A stretch of DNA of 64,000 bases from Notospermus geniculatus (lineage: Eukaryota; Nemertea; Pilidiophora; Heteronemertea; Lineidae), in assembly GCA_002633025.1 (NCBI GenBank), contig NMRB01000122.1, positions 456,403 through 520,402 of the forward strand, written 5' to 3'. Positions 23,114 to 47,274 of this stretch are shown here, one piece after another. Position numbers and translations under genes: made by a program. Position 1 is the stretch's first letter. Every line of letters starts with the position of its first letter. The notes under the pieces are model-generated. The model was not told the DNA's origin. It worked only from the letters and a program-made list of their open reading frames with translations, and made no database searches.

Positions 23114-23580
23114 GTGCCTCTGACTTCCTGGTGTGGGTGTCCCCCTGTATTGTTTGTCTCTCTTGAGATTCCAATTCAATAAAGCTGCTGAATCTGTAAA
23201 ATTGTTGGGGGACATCCCATATGGAATTCAGAGGGGAGCAGCAAGACAGTGGATGGCCTTGTGAAATTAATAAAGGAAGGAAGAATCAAAGTGTTGTCCT
23301 CATGTTTTAATACGAGAATAAAAAATTCAAAATACATAGTTTGTGGCACCTTATGTCCATATGAACATGAATCACATTCAAACGACTCAAGATGAAAATA
23401 GGCTGATGACCGCAACTGAATTATCGTCATTGATCGTTGATAACACTCTATCAGCATGATCAGTTCAGACATGTCAGAGTCTGCAAAGTCCTTAAACTAG
23501 AGTGACCCCTGAGCTTGGTGAAAAGCCCCAGCAAACATGACAAACTGCTATTGGCGAAAATGACAGTTGCTGAAGTTGCA

Positions 23581-24255
23581 TTAGATGGTCATGGTATAGC
23601 TAGACGTCCTAATCCTTCGTTGAACTGTAAAACCGGACTTGGGATTCGGGGGCGATACATTCCTGTCACATCTATAAATAGACAGGTGCAAAGCCCAGTC
23701 GAGGCATGTCATCGCAGTAAATGGATGGGATACCTCACCTTCCTCTCTCTGAGAAACGAGAGAGAAAGGTAACGACGGTTTCTGACATTCCAAAATATCA
23801 GGAAAATAGACATTGTCTGATTTTGGGACGGTTTTAGAAACTGGTGTCTTGTCATTTCTTTGATTCGTTGGTAACGGGAATTTCAAAATCATTCCAGCAA
23901 TATCTGAATTGTAAGGATTACATCCATCAATGTCGCTAGCAATCATGGGCTTGACGCGGGACACTAGCTTCGTACTCGCAGTTTTTATCGGATATTCCTT
24001 ATTGACCCGCAAGTTCCTTTCCTCGACTGATGGGCGATGCGACCGTCGCCCGGCGGGAATCGGGAGTGGCTCGACGGGCCGTGGCCGTACCAGTGGGGTA
24101 GACGCCAAAAGGTACCGATTATTCTTCACTTGGTCATTTATCTGTTCAATCTGGTGCGTCGTTCGTTCATGAAATCGTCTGCACAACTCCAACATCGTCA
24201 CTTCTTCTTTCCTTTTACTTGGTCTCTTCCTTCTTGACTTGACTTGGTTCGCCAT
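23581..24255 (-). CDS. Unrecognised basic protein (possible first coding exon of a larger gene)
   Basis: I do not recognise this protein. The reading frame from the ATG at 24255 (MANQVKSRRKRPSKRKEEV...) is open for 224 residues. It starts with a strongly basic stretch, then a short helical segment (CRRFHERTTHQIEQINDQV) and a Pro/Arg-rich part. An acceptor (TTTCAG) at about 24276 and a donor at 24437 suggest a 5' UTR exon. A strong donor (GAAG then GTGAGG) at 23738 makes it likely that coding really ends at 23739 in phase 1. A phase-compatible candidate next exon is 22704-22849, in the duplicated segment, with the same frame in both copies. It lies head to head with 24508-24717. Confidence 0.5.
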   Translation of the reverse strand: MANQVKSRRKRPSKRKEEVTMLELCRRFHERTTHQIEQINDQVKNNRYLLASTPLVRPRPVEPLPIPAGRRSHRPSVEERNLRVNKEYPIKTASTKLVSRVKPMIASDIDGCNPYNSDIAGMILKFPLPTNQRNDKTPVSKTVPKSDNVYFPDILECQKPSLPFSLVSQREEGEVSHPFTAMTCLDWALHLSIYRCDRNVSPPNPKSGFTVQRRIRTSSYTMTI

Positions 24256-24507
24256 TCGGAATGAGGGGTGCAATATTCTGAAAGAGAAAAAAAGGTTGAC
24301 AAGAACTGGTCGCGACTCAACGTGACCTGATTGAACACTGGTGCAAGTTTCCATTCTTGACTTTCGAACATTCTAATAGGCCTACTGCACCTAAACAAAT
24401 GTCTCGACGAGGCTATCAGGACTGTTCTAAGCTCACCTTTTAAGAAATAACGTCTAACCACAATAATTGTAGGCTCTAATCACGGAGTGCTGCACAGCAT
24501 CAGTATC

Positions 24508-24717
24508 ATGGCTTCCAGACGAGAGGCGGGGCTTCAGCGTGTTGTTCTCTTGCCAGTCAACAACGTAAAGATCAAAACAGATTGCGCAGACCTTCTTATC
24601 CAAAGAATTTCGGCAGTCGAGAACATTCTCCACAACCCACCAAAGTGGGTCAACTATTGCGTTAGCCTTTATGTGAACTCTCAGGGAGGCCAGGCCGGGG
24701 GTCCGTCGTGGGGGTGA
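24508..24717 (+). CDS. Unrecognised short reading frame, possibly a first exon
   Basis: The ATG at 24508 opens a 69-residue frame (MASRREAGLQRVVLLPVNNV...) that looks coding in composition up to about residue 60 and then becomes Gly-rich. It starts about 250 bases from the divergent 23581-24255 frame, so the two could share a promoter. No family was recognised. A splice donor within the Gly-rich end is possible. It could also be chance. Confidence 0.3.
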   Translation: MASRREAGLQRVVLLPVNNVKIKTDCADLLIQRISAVENILHNPPKWVNYCVSLYVNSQGGQAGGPSWG

Positions 24718-24904
24718 CCGCGTCAGCCGTCAGATCGGGATGGGTGTGAAGTCCACGCCATTCTCCAACAACACTTAGGTGGTGCTTCTTTACCAGCCAG
24801 TTACCCAACCTTCACCCAACAGGCTGCCTACAGTTACACGCTACCACGGCATGGTTGAACGAAATTATTAGTGGTGTTTGGTGGTGGTGGTGGTGGGGGG
24901 GGGG

Positions 24905-25044
24905 GGGGATTCGCCCATTGTTTGGAAAACGCAGCGGCAGAAAATGCTTTGTTAAAAGGCAGCGGACCGATAATATAACAAAGAATTTGTCGGGCGGTGA
25001 TGAAACCGCGGCGGCAAAACGCGACAGTGGGTTCAGGCCTTTAA
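24905..25044 (-). mobile_element. CG-rich MITE family 1, partial inverted copy
   Basis: Homologous to 25736-25893 in reverse orientation (AAAATGCTTTGTTAAAAGGC, then the AACGCGACAGTGGGTTCAGG end). Its left terminal repeat is missing or replaced by a G-run. Confidence 0.75.
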
Positions 25045-25182
25045 GCCTCGTTTCCACAGACGCGTTTCACGCTGCGTGATGCGTCAAATCTTTTGTTATT
25101 TTCCGCCGCTCTGCTTCCAAACAATGGGCGAAGCGCCAAAACGCTCACGCTACCGCTTCTGTGGAAACGGGCCTTTAGGCTT
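25042..25182. mobile_element. MITE family 2, intact copy
   Basis: The ends are inverted around TCGTTTCCACAGA and TCTGTGGAAACG. It is the uninterrupted counterpart of the copy split between 25897-25910 and 26374-26493. Confidence 0.8.
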
Positions 25183-25455
25183 CCTTTACATTGAAGTATA
25201 CGGTATACGAAAACGCCGGTCAACAATGGCTTCACGGTCGTGAATCCTCGGGAAGTCTTTGTTAAAGCGGACTGTTCGTGCCGAGTCAAAGATTCCACAG
25301 CACCGTTTCCGGAGCGGCCGCCGCAATGCATTTACCAGTTGTTGTTACGAATAAAACGGGACGTTTTATTATTTTTGGTTCACTTTGGACAGACGCGAGC
25401 AATCCGCTTTAATCGGTGTTTTCGTATACCGAATACTTCTATGTAACGGAAGCCT
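25183..25455. mobile_element. Foldback element family 3
   Basis: The left end AGGCTTCCTTTACATTGAAG and a following CGGTATACGAAAAC block are inverted at 25395-25455 (GTTTTCGTATACCG..., ...GGAAGCCT). The middle is unique. Confidence 0.75.
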
Positions 25456-25613
25456 TAAAGGCCTGAACCCACTGTCGCGTTTTCCCGCCGCGGTTTCATC
25501 ACTGCCCGACAAATTCTTTGTTATATTCTCGGTCCGCTGCCTTATCACAAAGCATTTTCTGCCGCTGCGTTTCCCGCTGCGGGAAAACGCGTCAGTGGGT
25601 TCGGGCCTTAAGG
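25448..25613 (+). mobile_element. CG-rich MITE family 1, copy
   Basis: It begins GGCCTGAACCCACTGTCGCG and ends CGCGTCAGTGGGTTCGGGCC, so the ends are inverted. It is about 160 bp and close to the copies at 25736-25893 and 26491-26647. Confidence 0.85.
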
Positions 25614-25738
25614 CCTGCTTGGCGCGGAAACGCTCGAAAGCCGGCATTGTTTGTTTCCGCTTCGCTGTCACTGCGCGGAAAAAACAATGCTTTCGAGCGT
25701 TTCCGCGCGCGAAAACGCGCCCGGACAGCAGGCCTGAA
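25614..25738. mobile_element. Foldback element family 4, between two family 1 copies
   Basis: The left arm GCGGAAACGCTCGAAAG is inverted in CTTTCGAGCGTTTCCGC at the right. The outer ends GGCCTGCTTGG and CCGGACAGCAGGCC are approximately inverted. Confidence 0.75.
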
Positions 25739-25893
25739 GGCCTGAACCCACTGTCGCGTTTTGCCGCCGCAGTTTCATCACTGCCCGACAAATCCTTTGT
25801 TATTTTCTCGGTCCGCTGCCTTTTAACAAAGCATTTTCTGCCGGTGCGTTTTCCCGCTGCGCGAAAACGCGTCAGTGGGTTCGGGCCTTTAAG
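25736..25893 (+). mobile_element. CG-rich MITE family 1, copy
   Basis: Same ends and interior as 25448-25613 (GGCCTGAACCCACTGTCGCG ... GTCAGTGGGTTCGGGCC). Confidence 0.85.
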
Positions 25894-25896
25894 GCT

Positions 25897-26493
25897 CGTT
25901 TCCACAGACGGGCTAGGTCATGTAATCATGCGCCAAGGTCACCATGCACTGTAAAGGAGTTCTTAATAAAATCGCCGTGTCTATGGTTTGGGGTGGATTG
26001 TGAGGGCGCCGTTGATATAATTAATGAAGTGAGTGTCATTTGCAAGTGTATTAGGGGCAGATATTAGGATGTATATGTCATTTCATCGATTTGCACGAAT
26101 CTGGCTATTCTGGGCGCATTGATACAGAGGCCTATTTTTCGTGCGACTTCAAGTGACGGCAGAGGCAAATTTCGCGTCTTTCACGTCTCGCGAGATTTCT
26201 CGAGACACAAACATTGGAATTTTTTTTAAACCTCTCTAACAAAAGTTTAGTGTCCTCCCTTGAGCTGTGTGCAATTTCATTAAAATTGATTATTTCCTTC
26301 GGGTAGATATTGCGTGGCGGTTCGGCCTCAAATGTACACGAAATGTACAGGCGGTGTATTACTGTACTTAGCCCAGACGCGTTTCACGCTGCGTGATGCG
26401 TCAAATCGTTTGTTATTTTCCGCCGCTCTGCTTCCAAACAATGGGCGAAGCGTCAAAACGCTCACGCTACCGCTTCTGTGGAAACGGGCCTTA
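25897..26493. mobile_element. MITE family 2 copy split by a later insertion
   Basis: The pieces 25897-25910 and 26374-26493 join to match the intact copy at 25042-25182. The intervening 25911-26373 is a separate element, listed on its own. Confidence 0.85.
25911..26373. mobile_element. Nested 463-bp element with 6-bp target-site duplication
   Basis: It interrupts a family 2 MITE. CAGACG is present immediately on both sides (25905-25910 and 26374-26379), where the intact copy has it once. The ends GGCTAGGT and ACTTAGCC are short inverted repeats with one mismatch. There is no transposase frame, so it is a non-autonomous element. Confidence 0.85.
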
Positions 26494-26647
26494 AAGGCCC
26501 GAACCCACTGACGCGTTTTCACGCAGCGGAGAAACGCACCGGCAGAAAATGCTTTGTTAAAAGGCAGCGGACCGAGAATATAACAAAGAATTTGTCGCGC
26601 GGTGACGAAACCGCGGCGGGAAAACGCGACAGTGGGTTCAGGCCTTT
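26491..26647 (-). mobile_element. CG-rich MITE family 1, inverted copy
   Basis: Reverse-orientation copy of the 160-bp family 1 unit (GGCCCGAACCCACTGACGCG ... CGACAGTGGGTTCAGGCC). Confidence 0.85.
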
Positions 26648-27637
26648 ATGGTGGCGGAATCGGGAACCACGTGGTATAGGCCCTAAGAGTGTTCGAACTC
26701 CAACCCGTAGGCCTACCTAGCGAAGTGTAAAGCTAGGCTGGACTGCTATGTCGAAATCTTAGTTGTCAAAAATGACCGCCGTCCTTTTCATCACTCCGAG
26801 TCGCAGAACTGAATGTCGTTTGGTCACTCTAGTGAACCAATATCTCGAGTTTTTGACGTGGGCTTGGCCCTCTTTGGAGAGTCTGGCAATTGCAGATTGT
26901 GACACCAACATGAAAGCGGGTGGCATGTTTGGGGTTCATGCCTTCGACGTCCCCACCATCCATATTTTTAAAATAAATCATTCAACTTGCGATATTTGCA
27001 AGTTGAATCTAAGGAGAGGTTTCTTAGGCCTATCGACCTTTGACTTAGAAATGGATGGGGATTGTGGACGAAGCCACAACACACGGGCAGGGTCGTCACG
27101 CGCCGAATCCACTTTTAAACTTCCCGCCAACATCTTTGCTGTGTTACCTAGGATACGATTATAACCATGTGACCTGTTTCAGCCAATCATGAATGCCGGG
27201 CTAGCTTCCAGCATGGCGGATGTAATTCTGTAGATTCTGGTTTTCGTGCAGTTGTTTCGGGTTGGAGTCAAGTGTCAGTGTTATTAGTAGGTTCAATTTC
27301 GATGCCACCTTTATTTACATACATTTATTTCAAGATTGACATGTGTACGAAATCGAATTGACTGGTGTCGATATCTTATTTCGTACTAAAACGGCCAGTC
27401 CTCCTGGAGTGGACCCAGCGCGCAGCATTTTCACTTCAGTCTCGCGCACGGCAACGACATAGGGGCATCCCGCATACTACGAAGTTACATACCAGTGGAT
27501 GTAGGATTACCAATGCCTTGCGGGGGAATGATCACTCATTGCAGAAAATCTGACTGATCTGAAACTTCATATCATGCATATGTCATGGAAATGGGCATCT
27601 TTTGAATGTGTGTAGGCCCCTAGAGTAGACACAAACC
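26648..27637. other. LRRC9 upstream region
   Basis: An open frame at 26763-27164 shows no family features and is probably not coding. The rest is presumed 5' flank of LRRC9. I see no clear promoter motif. Confidence 0.45.
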
Positions 27638-41384
<13,747 letters not shown>

Positions 41385-42244
41385 TTGACACTAATTTCTA
41401 CCTCGTTTTGTTTAGCCCTTATTATGCCTCACGCAAAACACCTTGGAGAAACGGTTTCTAATTGAGCCTAGAAACTCTGGGATTCTTCCACTGACGTAGC
41501 GAAATTGGGGTTTCAGTTTTGGGGTGGAATGGAAGTTGATGTCAAAAGAACAGATGGAAAGGGATGCACTGGGACCGAATGGGTGACTCATATGACATTA
41601 AGAAAAAGTTCAACCAGTTGAAATCGTTTCTCCTTGATGGAAGTCTGCTGATCCAGAGTCTCAGTCAAAAAAAGTGGAGGATTTTCTCAACCGGGCCAAC
41701 TACTTCACATGTTTTTGGTTGAATAAGACACTCGGACTAAGAATTACAAGTCCCTCTGTTGAGTTTCTGGATCTCAGTCACCCAACCTTGTCCCTCGAGG
41801 ATGCACTCCACATGTCTGTTTACATCCTACTGCATGTGGGGTGCCCGCTCCTGTGGATGAGGTTTAATATGTTGTGATCATAGTCTGTAGCACGGCACAG
41901 TATAGTATCCAAGCGCTGTTGACATGAGGATGACAACACAGCATTTTGTTGCTTTCAGTAATGCTTTTATTTTCTCTTTTTTTTGACAAAAGTGTTGAGG
42001 GACATGAGAGATATTCTTTTAGGTTATCGTCTAGGTCCCCAGGAAGCAGGTACTGAACTCAAATTTAAATGTAAACACCAAAGTTCATGTCAAGAATAGT
42101 AGCACAATGATTAGCCTGTGGTACATTACTGATAGTCAGATCTAGACTAGTTCTAGAAGTAGGCCCTTCCAGTTCCATTTGGCTGAATTTACTGGTCGAG
42201 GTTCACAGGGCACATCAAATCTATTCTTTTAATGCTCCTAAAGG

Positions 42245-42382
42245 ATGAATCTGGGTAGATGTATCTCTGTCCTTCATTAACTGGTGAATCTGGGTAGATG
42301 TATCTCTGTCATTCATTCATTAACTGATGAATCTGGGTAGATGTATCTCTGTCATTCATTAACTGGTGAATCTGGGTAGCAG
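42245..42382. repeat. Minisatellite, unit about 40-45 bp, four copies
   Basis: The unit containing TGAATCTGGGTAGATGTATC recurs four times, separated by CATTCATTAACTG variants of differing length. Confidence 0.85.
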
Positions 42383-42504
42383 TGTAGAGTACTGTATCTC
42401 TGACTGTGTCCTTCAGGTCCGACTCTGATGGTGCCTGGTGGTGGTACTAATCACTGTCATGATTGTACATATAGATTGGTTTGAGGTGGAAGCTAAAAAA
42501 CATC

Positions 42505-42590
42505 TGTATTTAAATGTAACCCTGAAGTACCTGATGGTCGTTGTCTTATTTAAATGTAACCCTGAAGTAGCTGATGGTCGTTGTCTTAAA
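42505..42590. repeat. Two tandem copies of a unit of about 40 bp
   Basis: The unit TATTTAAATGTAACCCTGAA... is repeated twice with one or two differences. Confidence 0.85.
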
Positions 42591-43440
42591 GTCCAGTCTC
42601 TCTTGGTAATGTCCTCGGTTTCTGACACTTTGTCGTGACAGGTCAATAAAAAGCATGATGATGGAGGGTTTAGGCAGGATGATGAGTCAAGCATGTGTCT
42701 TCAGAGATGGTCGAAATTTTGTAGTATTTGTTGCATTTTAGAGTAGGTCTAAAAGAAAGTGTAACAGCATTCAGTTACCGGGTAGCCATTTAATCTTTTC
42801 CTAAAACCTTAAGGCAAAGGCTGACCAACACCTGTGTGGGGATATCCACATTTAGGACACCTCCTGGCTTTCTCAAGCATCTTTTGTCTTGCTTACTGGC
42901 AACCCCTTGTCATTGTATTTTAATATCCCATGCCTCTTCCAAACTTCCAAGCTCTTTCACTGTCCTGCAAACTCGATCGTAAACTAGTATGACATTTCTT
43001 ACAAATTAGTCCCTCTAAAATTTCATGCTCAGCTTTATAACTTATATACTGATTGTGAAGGACCTTTGATTGAGATTGAGTTCATGATTGCATTGAGCTT
43101 GAAGCAGAGATCTATGTAGTGTGAAACAAATGGCTGATTTGCCGTGCTACACAAGAACCAGTGACTATAGATAATCTCCTCCTGCTGTGGTCAATTTCCA
43201 AATTAACCCTGTTGTAGGAAATTCAACTTGATGTTACGTAAAATGAGCTCATACATGTAGGCCACCAGGTATACGACAAATCACAGAATGACGTCAGTGG
43301 TTAAATTACAAGTGGGAATTTTCACAGAATTCCATGTACACTTTACAGTAATTTCCAGGTGACATGTTTTGGAAACTATCCTCTGAAGCATAGCTGGCTG
43401 ATTCCATGGATTTTCACCACTGTTTATTTCTTTCTTTCAG

Positions 43441-43983
43441 CGAGAAGACAGAAACACACTGGAAAAACTGACGGCCAGGTGATTGGGACCAACAACACGA
43501 GAAGTGGCACCGTCTTGTATCAACATCCACAGAACATGCCACAGTCGCAGTATCACTCGTCACATCAATCCCAATATCCTGGCAACTCATACTTCGGCAA
43601 TGACAGGTAAATGTTACCACCACATGTGATGACGTCTTGCACAAAAGTTGGTTCCTTCAGGCGTTGTTCCACCTGAGAGTTGCAAGTCGGCTCTGGGGCG
43701 GCAGTTCACCATTGTTGGTTTCCTTACGCTGAAGACCAATGACACAAACAACTGGCTGTAGTATTCTGTAGTTGACTTTGCCATAGAGAGCCGATTCGTG
43801 CAAGAATATTCATGTGAAGTAAGTTAATTGCAAATCTTCCTCACTGTCTTGTTAGTGAGATATTAAATTGATTGCTAAGCCACGTCTTGTTTTCCTGTCC
43901 ATTGATACATGTATCTGACTACACCACATTGCTTTCATACAATGTTTGTTTCCTCTTTCAGATCAAGAGGAGCAAGGAAGTGA
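43441..43983 (+). CDS. LRRC9: Candidate alternative 3' exons of LRRC9
   Basis: After the phase 1 donor at 40154, a phase-compatible exon 43441-43607 (acceptor TTTCAG, donor GTAAAT) would encode a Gln/His/Ser-rich tail (RRQKHTGKTDGQ..., then SQYHSSHQSQYPGNS). A short last exon, 43962-43983, encodes SRGARK and a stop. The splice signals are good and the frame is open, but the sequence resembles nothing I know in LRRC9 and it competes with the end at 41384. Confidence 0.4.
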
Positions 43984-44102
43984 CGTATTCAAACTAGTAG
44001 CTGTAGATCTGTGCACTGTTTTTGAGAAGCCTGGAGGAGTTTGCAATTTAAGGGTCTGGAATCATTACAATCATATGGTTTACCTCCCCTTTAAGCATTA
44101 CC

Positions 44103-44212
44103 GTATTTTCCTGACTATAGGGCGCACCTGACTATAAGGCGCACCCCCAATTTCACCCAAAATCTCTGATGAAATCCATACATAAGGCGCACCTCCCTAT
44201 AAGGCGCAGTCC
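44103..44212. repeat. Interspersed repeat with repeated TATAAGGCGCACC motif
   Basis: It begins ACCGTATTTTCCTGACTATA and has four close variants of CTATAAGGCGCAC within 110 bases. It looks like the end of a dispersed element. Confidence 0.6.
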
Positions 44213-44397
44213 TGTCAGTGAATGCGTCAGTGCATATTATACACATACAATGCATGGCTCCTCAGTGTGCATTGACCCAACAACAGCCAAGACAATTACA
44301 GGGTCTGATTGCCTTGTTTGAACCCATTGACATCTGCAATTCTGCTGTTGGTACTGATGGATCTGGTTGTATGATTTCTTAGCTTGTTGTGACAAAT

Positions 44398-44751
44398 NNN
44401 NNNNNNNNNNNNNNNNNNNNNNNNNNNNNNNNNNNNNNNNNNNNNNNNNNNNNNNNNNNNNNNNNNNNNNNNNNNNNNNNNNNNNNNNNNNNNNNNNNNN
44501 NNNNNNNNNNNNNNNNNNNNNNNNNNNNNNNNNNNNNNNNNNNNNNNNNNNNNNNNNNNNNNNNNNNNNNNNNNNNNNNNNNNNNNNNNNNNNNNNNNNN
44601 NNNNNNNNNNNNNNNNNNNNNNNNNNNNNNNNNNNNNNNNNNNNNNNNNNNNNNNNNNNNNNNNNNNNNNNNNNNNNNNNNNNNNNNNNNNNNNNNNNNN
44701 NNNNNNNNNNNNNNNNNNNNNNNNNNNNNNNNNNNNNNNNNNNNNNNNNNN
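44398..44751. other. Assembly gap (354 N)
   Basis: A run of N in intergenic sequence. Confidence 0.99.
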
Positions 44752-44926
44752 TACATTGTCAGCCTTTGGTAGGCTGCCGGGTGCTGGACTAAGTACCAGT
44801 ATCTTCCTTCATTAGATTAGGAGGGGGAAGTTGTCTTTTAATTCATATTGATGATAATCACCTTGGTAACTTGACTGTGATCTGCTGATGTACCATCTGC
44901 AGAAATATTTTCATATGTCAGCCTCC

Positions 44927-45041
44927 TGATCCGTCCACATTATATATTTGGTGGCAGCCTGATCCGTCCATTTTGTGTACCGGTATTTGGTGGAACTGAT
45001 CCGTCCACATTGTATATTTGGTGGCAGCCTGATCCGTCCAA
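44927..45041. repeat. Tandem repeat of GCCTGATCCGTCCA units
   Basis: The motif CTGATCCGTCCA followed by a variant of CATTGTATATTTGGTGGCAG occurs about four times. One unit is altered by an ACCGGTATT change. Confidence 0.75.
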
Positions 45042-45604
45042 GTTCATTGTAATAAGTATATACATGTTATATTTGTATATTGGTGCGAAAGAATCCAGCT
45101 TCCTGCCTCCACCGTGTAAGCTGGGGTCAGAATTGCCCTGGATTGAAATGTGCAGTTATCCTTTAAGTTAGGGCATGAAACTTATGATTTACAACGTCAC
45201 ATTTGAAATGCAGTTTGAATTCGACAATACTGGAAAGTGCGTCGTCCAACAGACCTGAATCAGTCCTACATTGCTTTTCGATTGCACGATCTTTTGCTGG
45301 GCAGATATAAGAAATGAACAAGAAGAAACGTCAATAAATTTGATCATAAGTTATTTATCATATGTATGTCAGTCAATCACTACATGTAGTATATCCTCTG
45401 AACTGAATGTAATAATGTTGTCAAACACTTGAGTAAATGATATCTAGTTGAGGTAATATGTACATATTCTGGGTGCAGCTGTTCAAAACGGCACTACTGG
45501 CTATTTGAACTCCTTTTGCTTTTTAACATGTTTAAAGACAGCTAATTTTTTTCCATGTTTCCCCGAAATGAGAAAAATAAAAAATTAGAAAAATTGATTT
45601 GGAG

Positions 45605-46850
45605 TTGGTCACTTTTTGCAACACCGGGAATAAGCTTAACAAGCTTAAAAAATGCACATTTTTAGCGTTTAAGGGTTATTCGCGTGCGCTCATGCGGAAC
45701 CAATGGGAAAGGAAAAAAATATCAATTTTCAAAAAGTTCCGCATGAGCGCACGCGAATAACCCTGATATGCAAAAATTTTGCATTTTTTAAGACTTCGTG
45801 TGGGCTCAATGCAACAAGCTTAAAAATGTGCATTTTTAGCGTTTAAGGGTTATTCGCGTGCGCTTATGCGGAACCAATGGGAAAGGAAAAAGTATCAATT
45901 TTCAAAAAGTTCCGCATGAGCGCACGCAAATAACCCTGATATGCGAAAATTTTGCATTTTTAAAGACTTTGTCTGTGCTCAAGCGGAACAAGCTTAACAA
46001 ATGCGCATTTTTAGCATTTAAGGGTTATTCGCGTGCGCTCATGCGGAACCAATGGGAAAGGAAAAATATCAATTTTCAAAAAGTTCCGCATGAGCGCACA
46101 CGAATAACCCTGATATGCAAAAATTTTGCATTTTTTAAGACTTCGTGTGGGCTCAATGCAACAAGCTTAAAAATGCGCATTTTTAGCGTTTAAGGGTTAT
46201 TCGCGTGCGCTCATGCGGAACCAATGGGAAAGGAAAAAATATCAATTTTCAAAAAGTTCCGCATGAGCGCACGCGAATAACCCTGATATGCAAAAATTTT
46301 GCATTTTTTAAGACTTTGTCTGTGCTCAAGCGGAACAAGCTTAACAAATGCGCATTTTTAGCATTTAAGGGTTATTCGCGTGCGCTCATGCGGAACCAAT
46401 GGGAAAGGAAAAAAATATCAATTTTCAAAAAGTTCCGCATGAGCGCACGCGAATAACCCTGATATGTAAAAATTTTGCATTTTTTAAGACTTCGTGTGGG
46501 CTCAATGCAACAAGCTTAAAAATGCGCATTTTTAGCGTTTAAGGGTTATTCACGTGCGCTCATGCGGAACCAATGGGAAAGGAAAAAGTATCAATTTTCA
46601 AAAAGTTCCGCATGAGCGCACGGGAATAACCCTGATATGCAAATATTTGGCATTTTTTAAGACTTCGTGTGCGCTCAAGCGGAACAGGCTTAAAAAATGC
46701 ACATTTTTAGTGTTTAAGGGTTATTCGCGTGTGCACATGCGGAACCATTTGAAAATTGATAACTTTTTCCTTTCCTATTGGTTTTACATGAGCGCACCAC
46801 GAATAATCCTTATATATAACGCAAAAAATTCGCATTTTTAAAGCTAGGAA
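45605..46850. repeat. Satellite array, monomer about 175 bp with internal inverted repeat
   Basis: Seven head-to-tail monomers. The landmark GGGTTATTCGCGTGCGCTCA recurs at spacings of about 175 bp (near 45673, 45847, 46021, 46194, 46369, 46539 and 46718). Within each monomer the same 28 bases return inverted as GTTCCGCATGAGCGCACGCG plus AATAACCC about 45 bases later, so every unit can form a hairpin. Units alternate in a shared detail (ACTTCGTGTGGGCTCAATGC against ACTTTGTCTGTGCTCAAGCG), which suggests a dimeric higher-order unit of about 350 bp. The last monomer is diverged. The open frames read through it are artefacts of the repeat. Confidence 0.92.
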
Positions 46851-47274
46851 TTTGTCGACAAGCCAGTATTTCGTCAGCAGAATGCACGAAAATGCAACTC
46901 TGGCAAAAATGCATCTCATCTGGGGACTAGAAAAACTCATCATCAAATCCACAATACTAAAAAAACCACACGCAATGTTAAGTTATCTACAGGATATGGA
47001 TAAGGAATATGAATCGAATTATGTGAAGTCCATACTATCAATTACTGAGAAGCAATATTGGAGCACCAGAGACGGTCTCAAGTTTTGTCGCCAACAAATG
47101 TGGCAAGACATCCTCTAGTTCGAGATAATCCGCGCTGGTTCTATCTCGCTTCATTCATCTTGCTGCGAGGAGTTTCCGTCCTGAAAAATGAGAGACGACA
47201 GATGAAAGATTGAAGAAGGAAATTTGCAAATATGGCCAGCATGCATCGCAGATGACCGGTAAAGAGAAGAGGAG

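Larger units (their letters stand above)
22558..23625. repeat. Second copy of the 1 kb direct duplication
   Basis: Counterpart of 21466-22465. Compared with it, this copy has an additional foldback insertion at 22926-23014 and runs into the intact 23581-24255 reading frame. Confidence 0.85.
41385..43440. other. LRRC9 3' region; no further gene recognised
   Basis: Presumed 3' UTR, or an intron if the alternative LRRC9 end is used. Contents are two short tandem repeats, listed separately. The short open frames have no recognisable features. Confidence 0.5.

Noticed and set aside
23581-24354. Start of the unknown minus-strand protein at the upstream codon near 24354
   Set aside because: An acceptor near 24276 separates that stretch from the ATG at 24255, so the upstream codons are intronic or UTR.
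26763-27164. 133-codon plus-strand frame upstream of LRRC9
   Set aside because: No domain, splice or homology signal, and it ends in a low-information stretch; likely chance.
45858-46841. Open frames of 83-111 codons repeating MR(S/L)CGTNGKGK...INFQKVPHERT
   Set aside because: They are read through the 175-bp satellite; the repetition follows the DNA repeat and there is no start context or splice structure.
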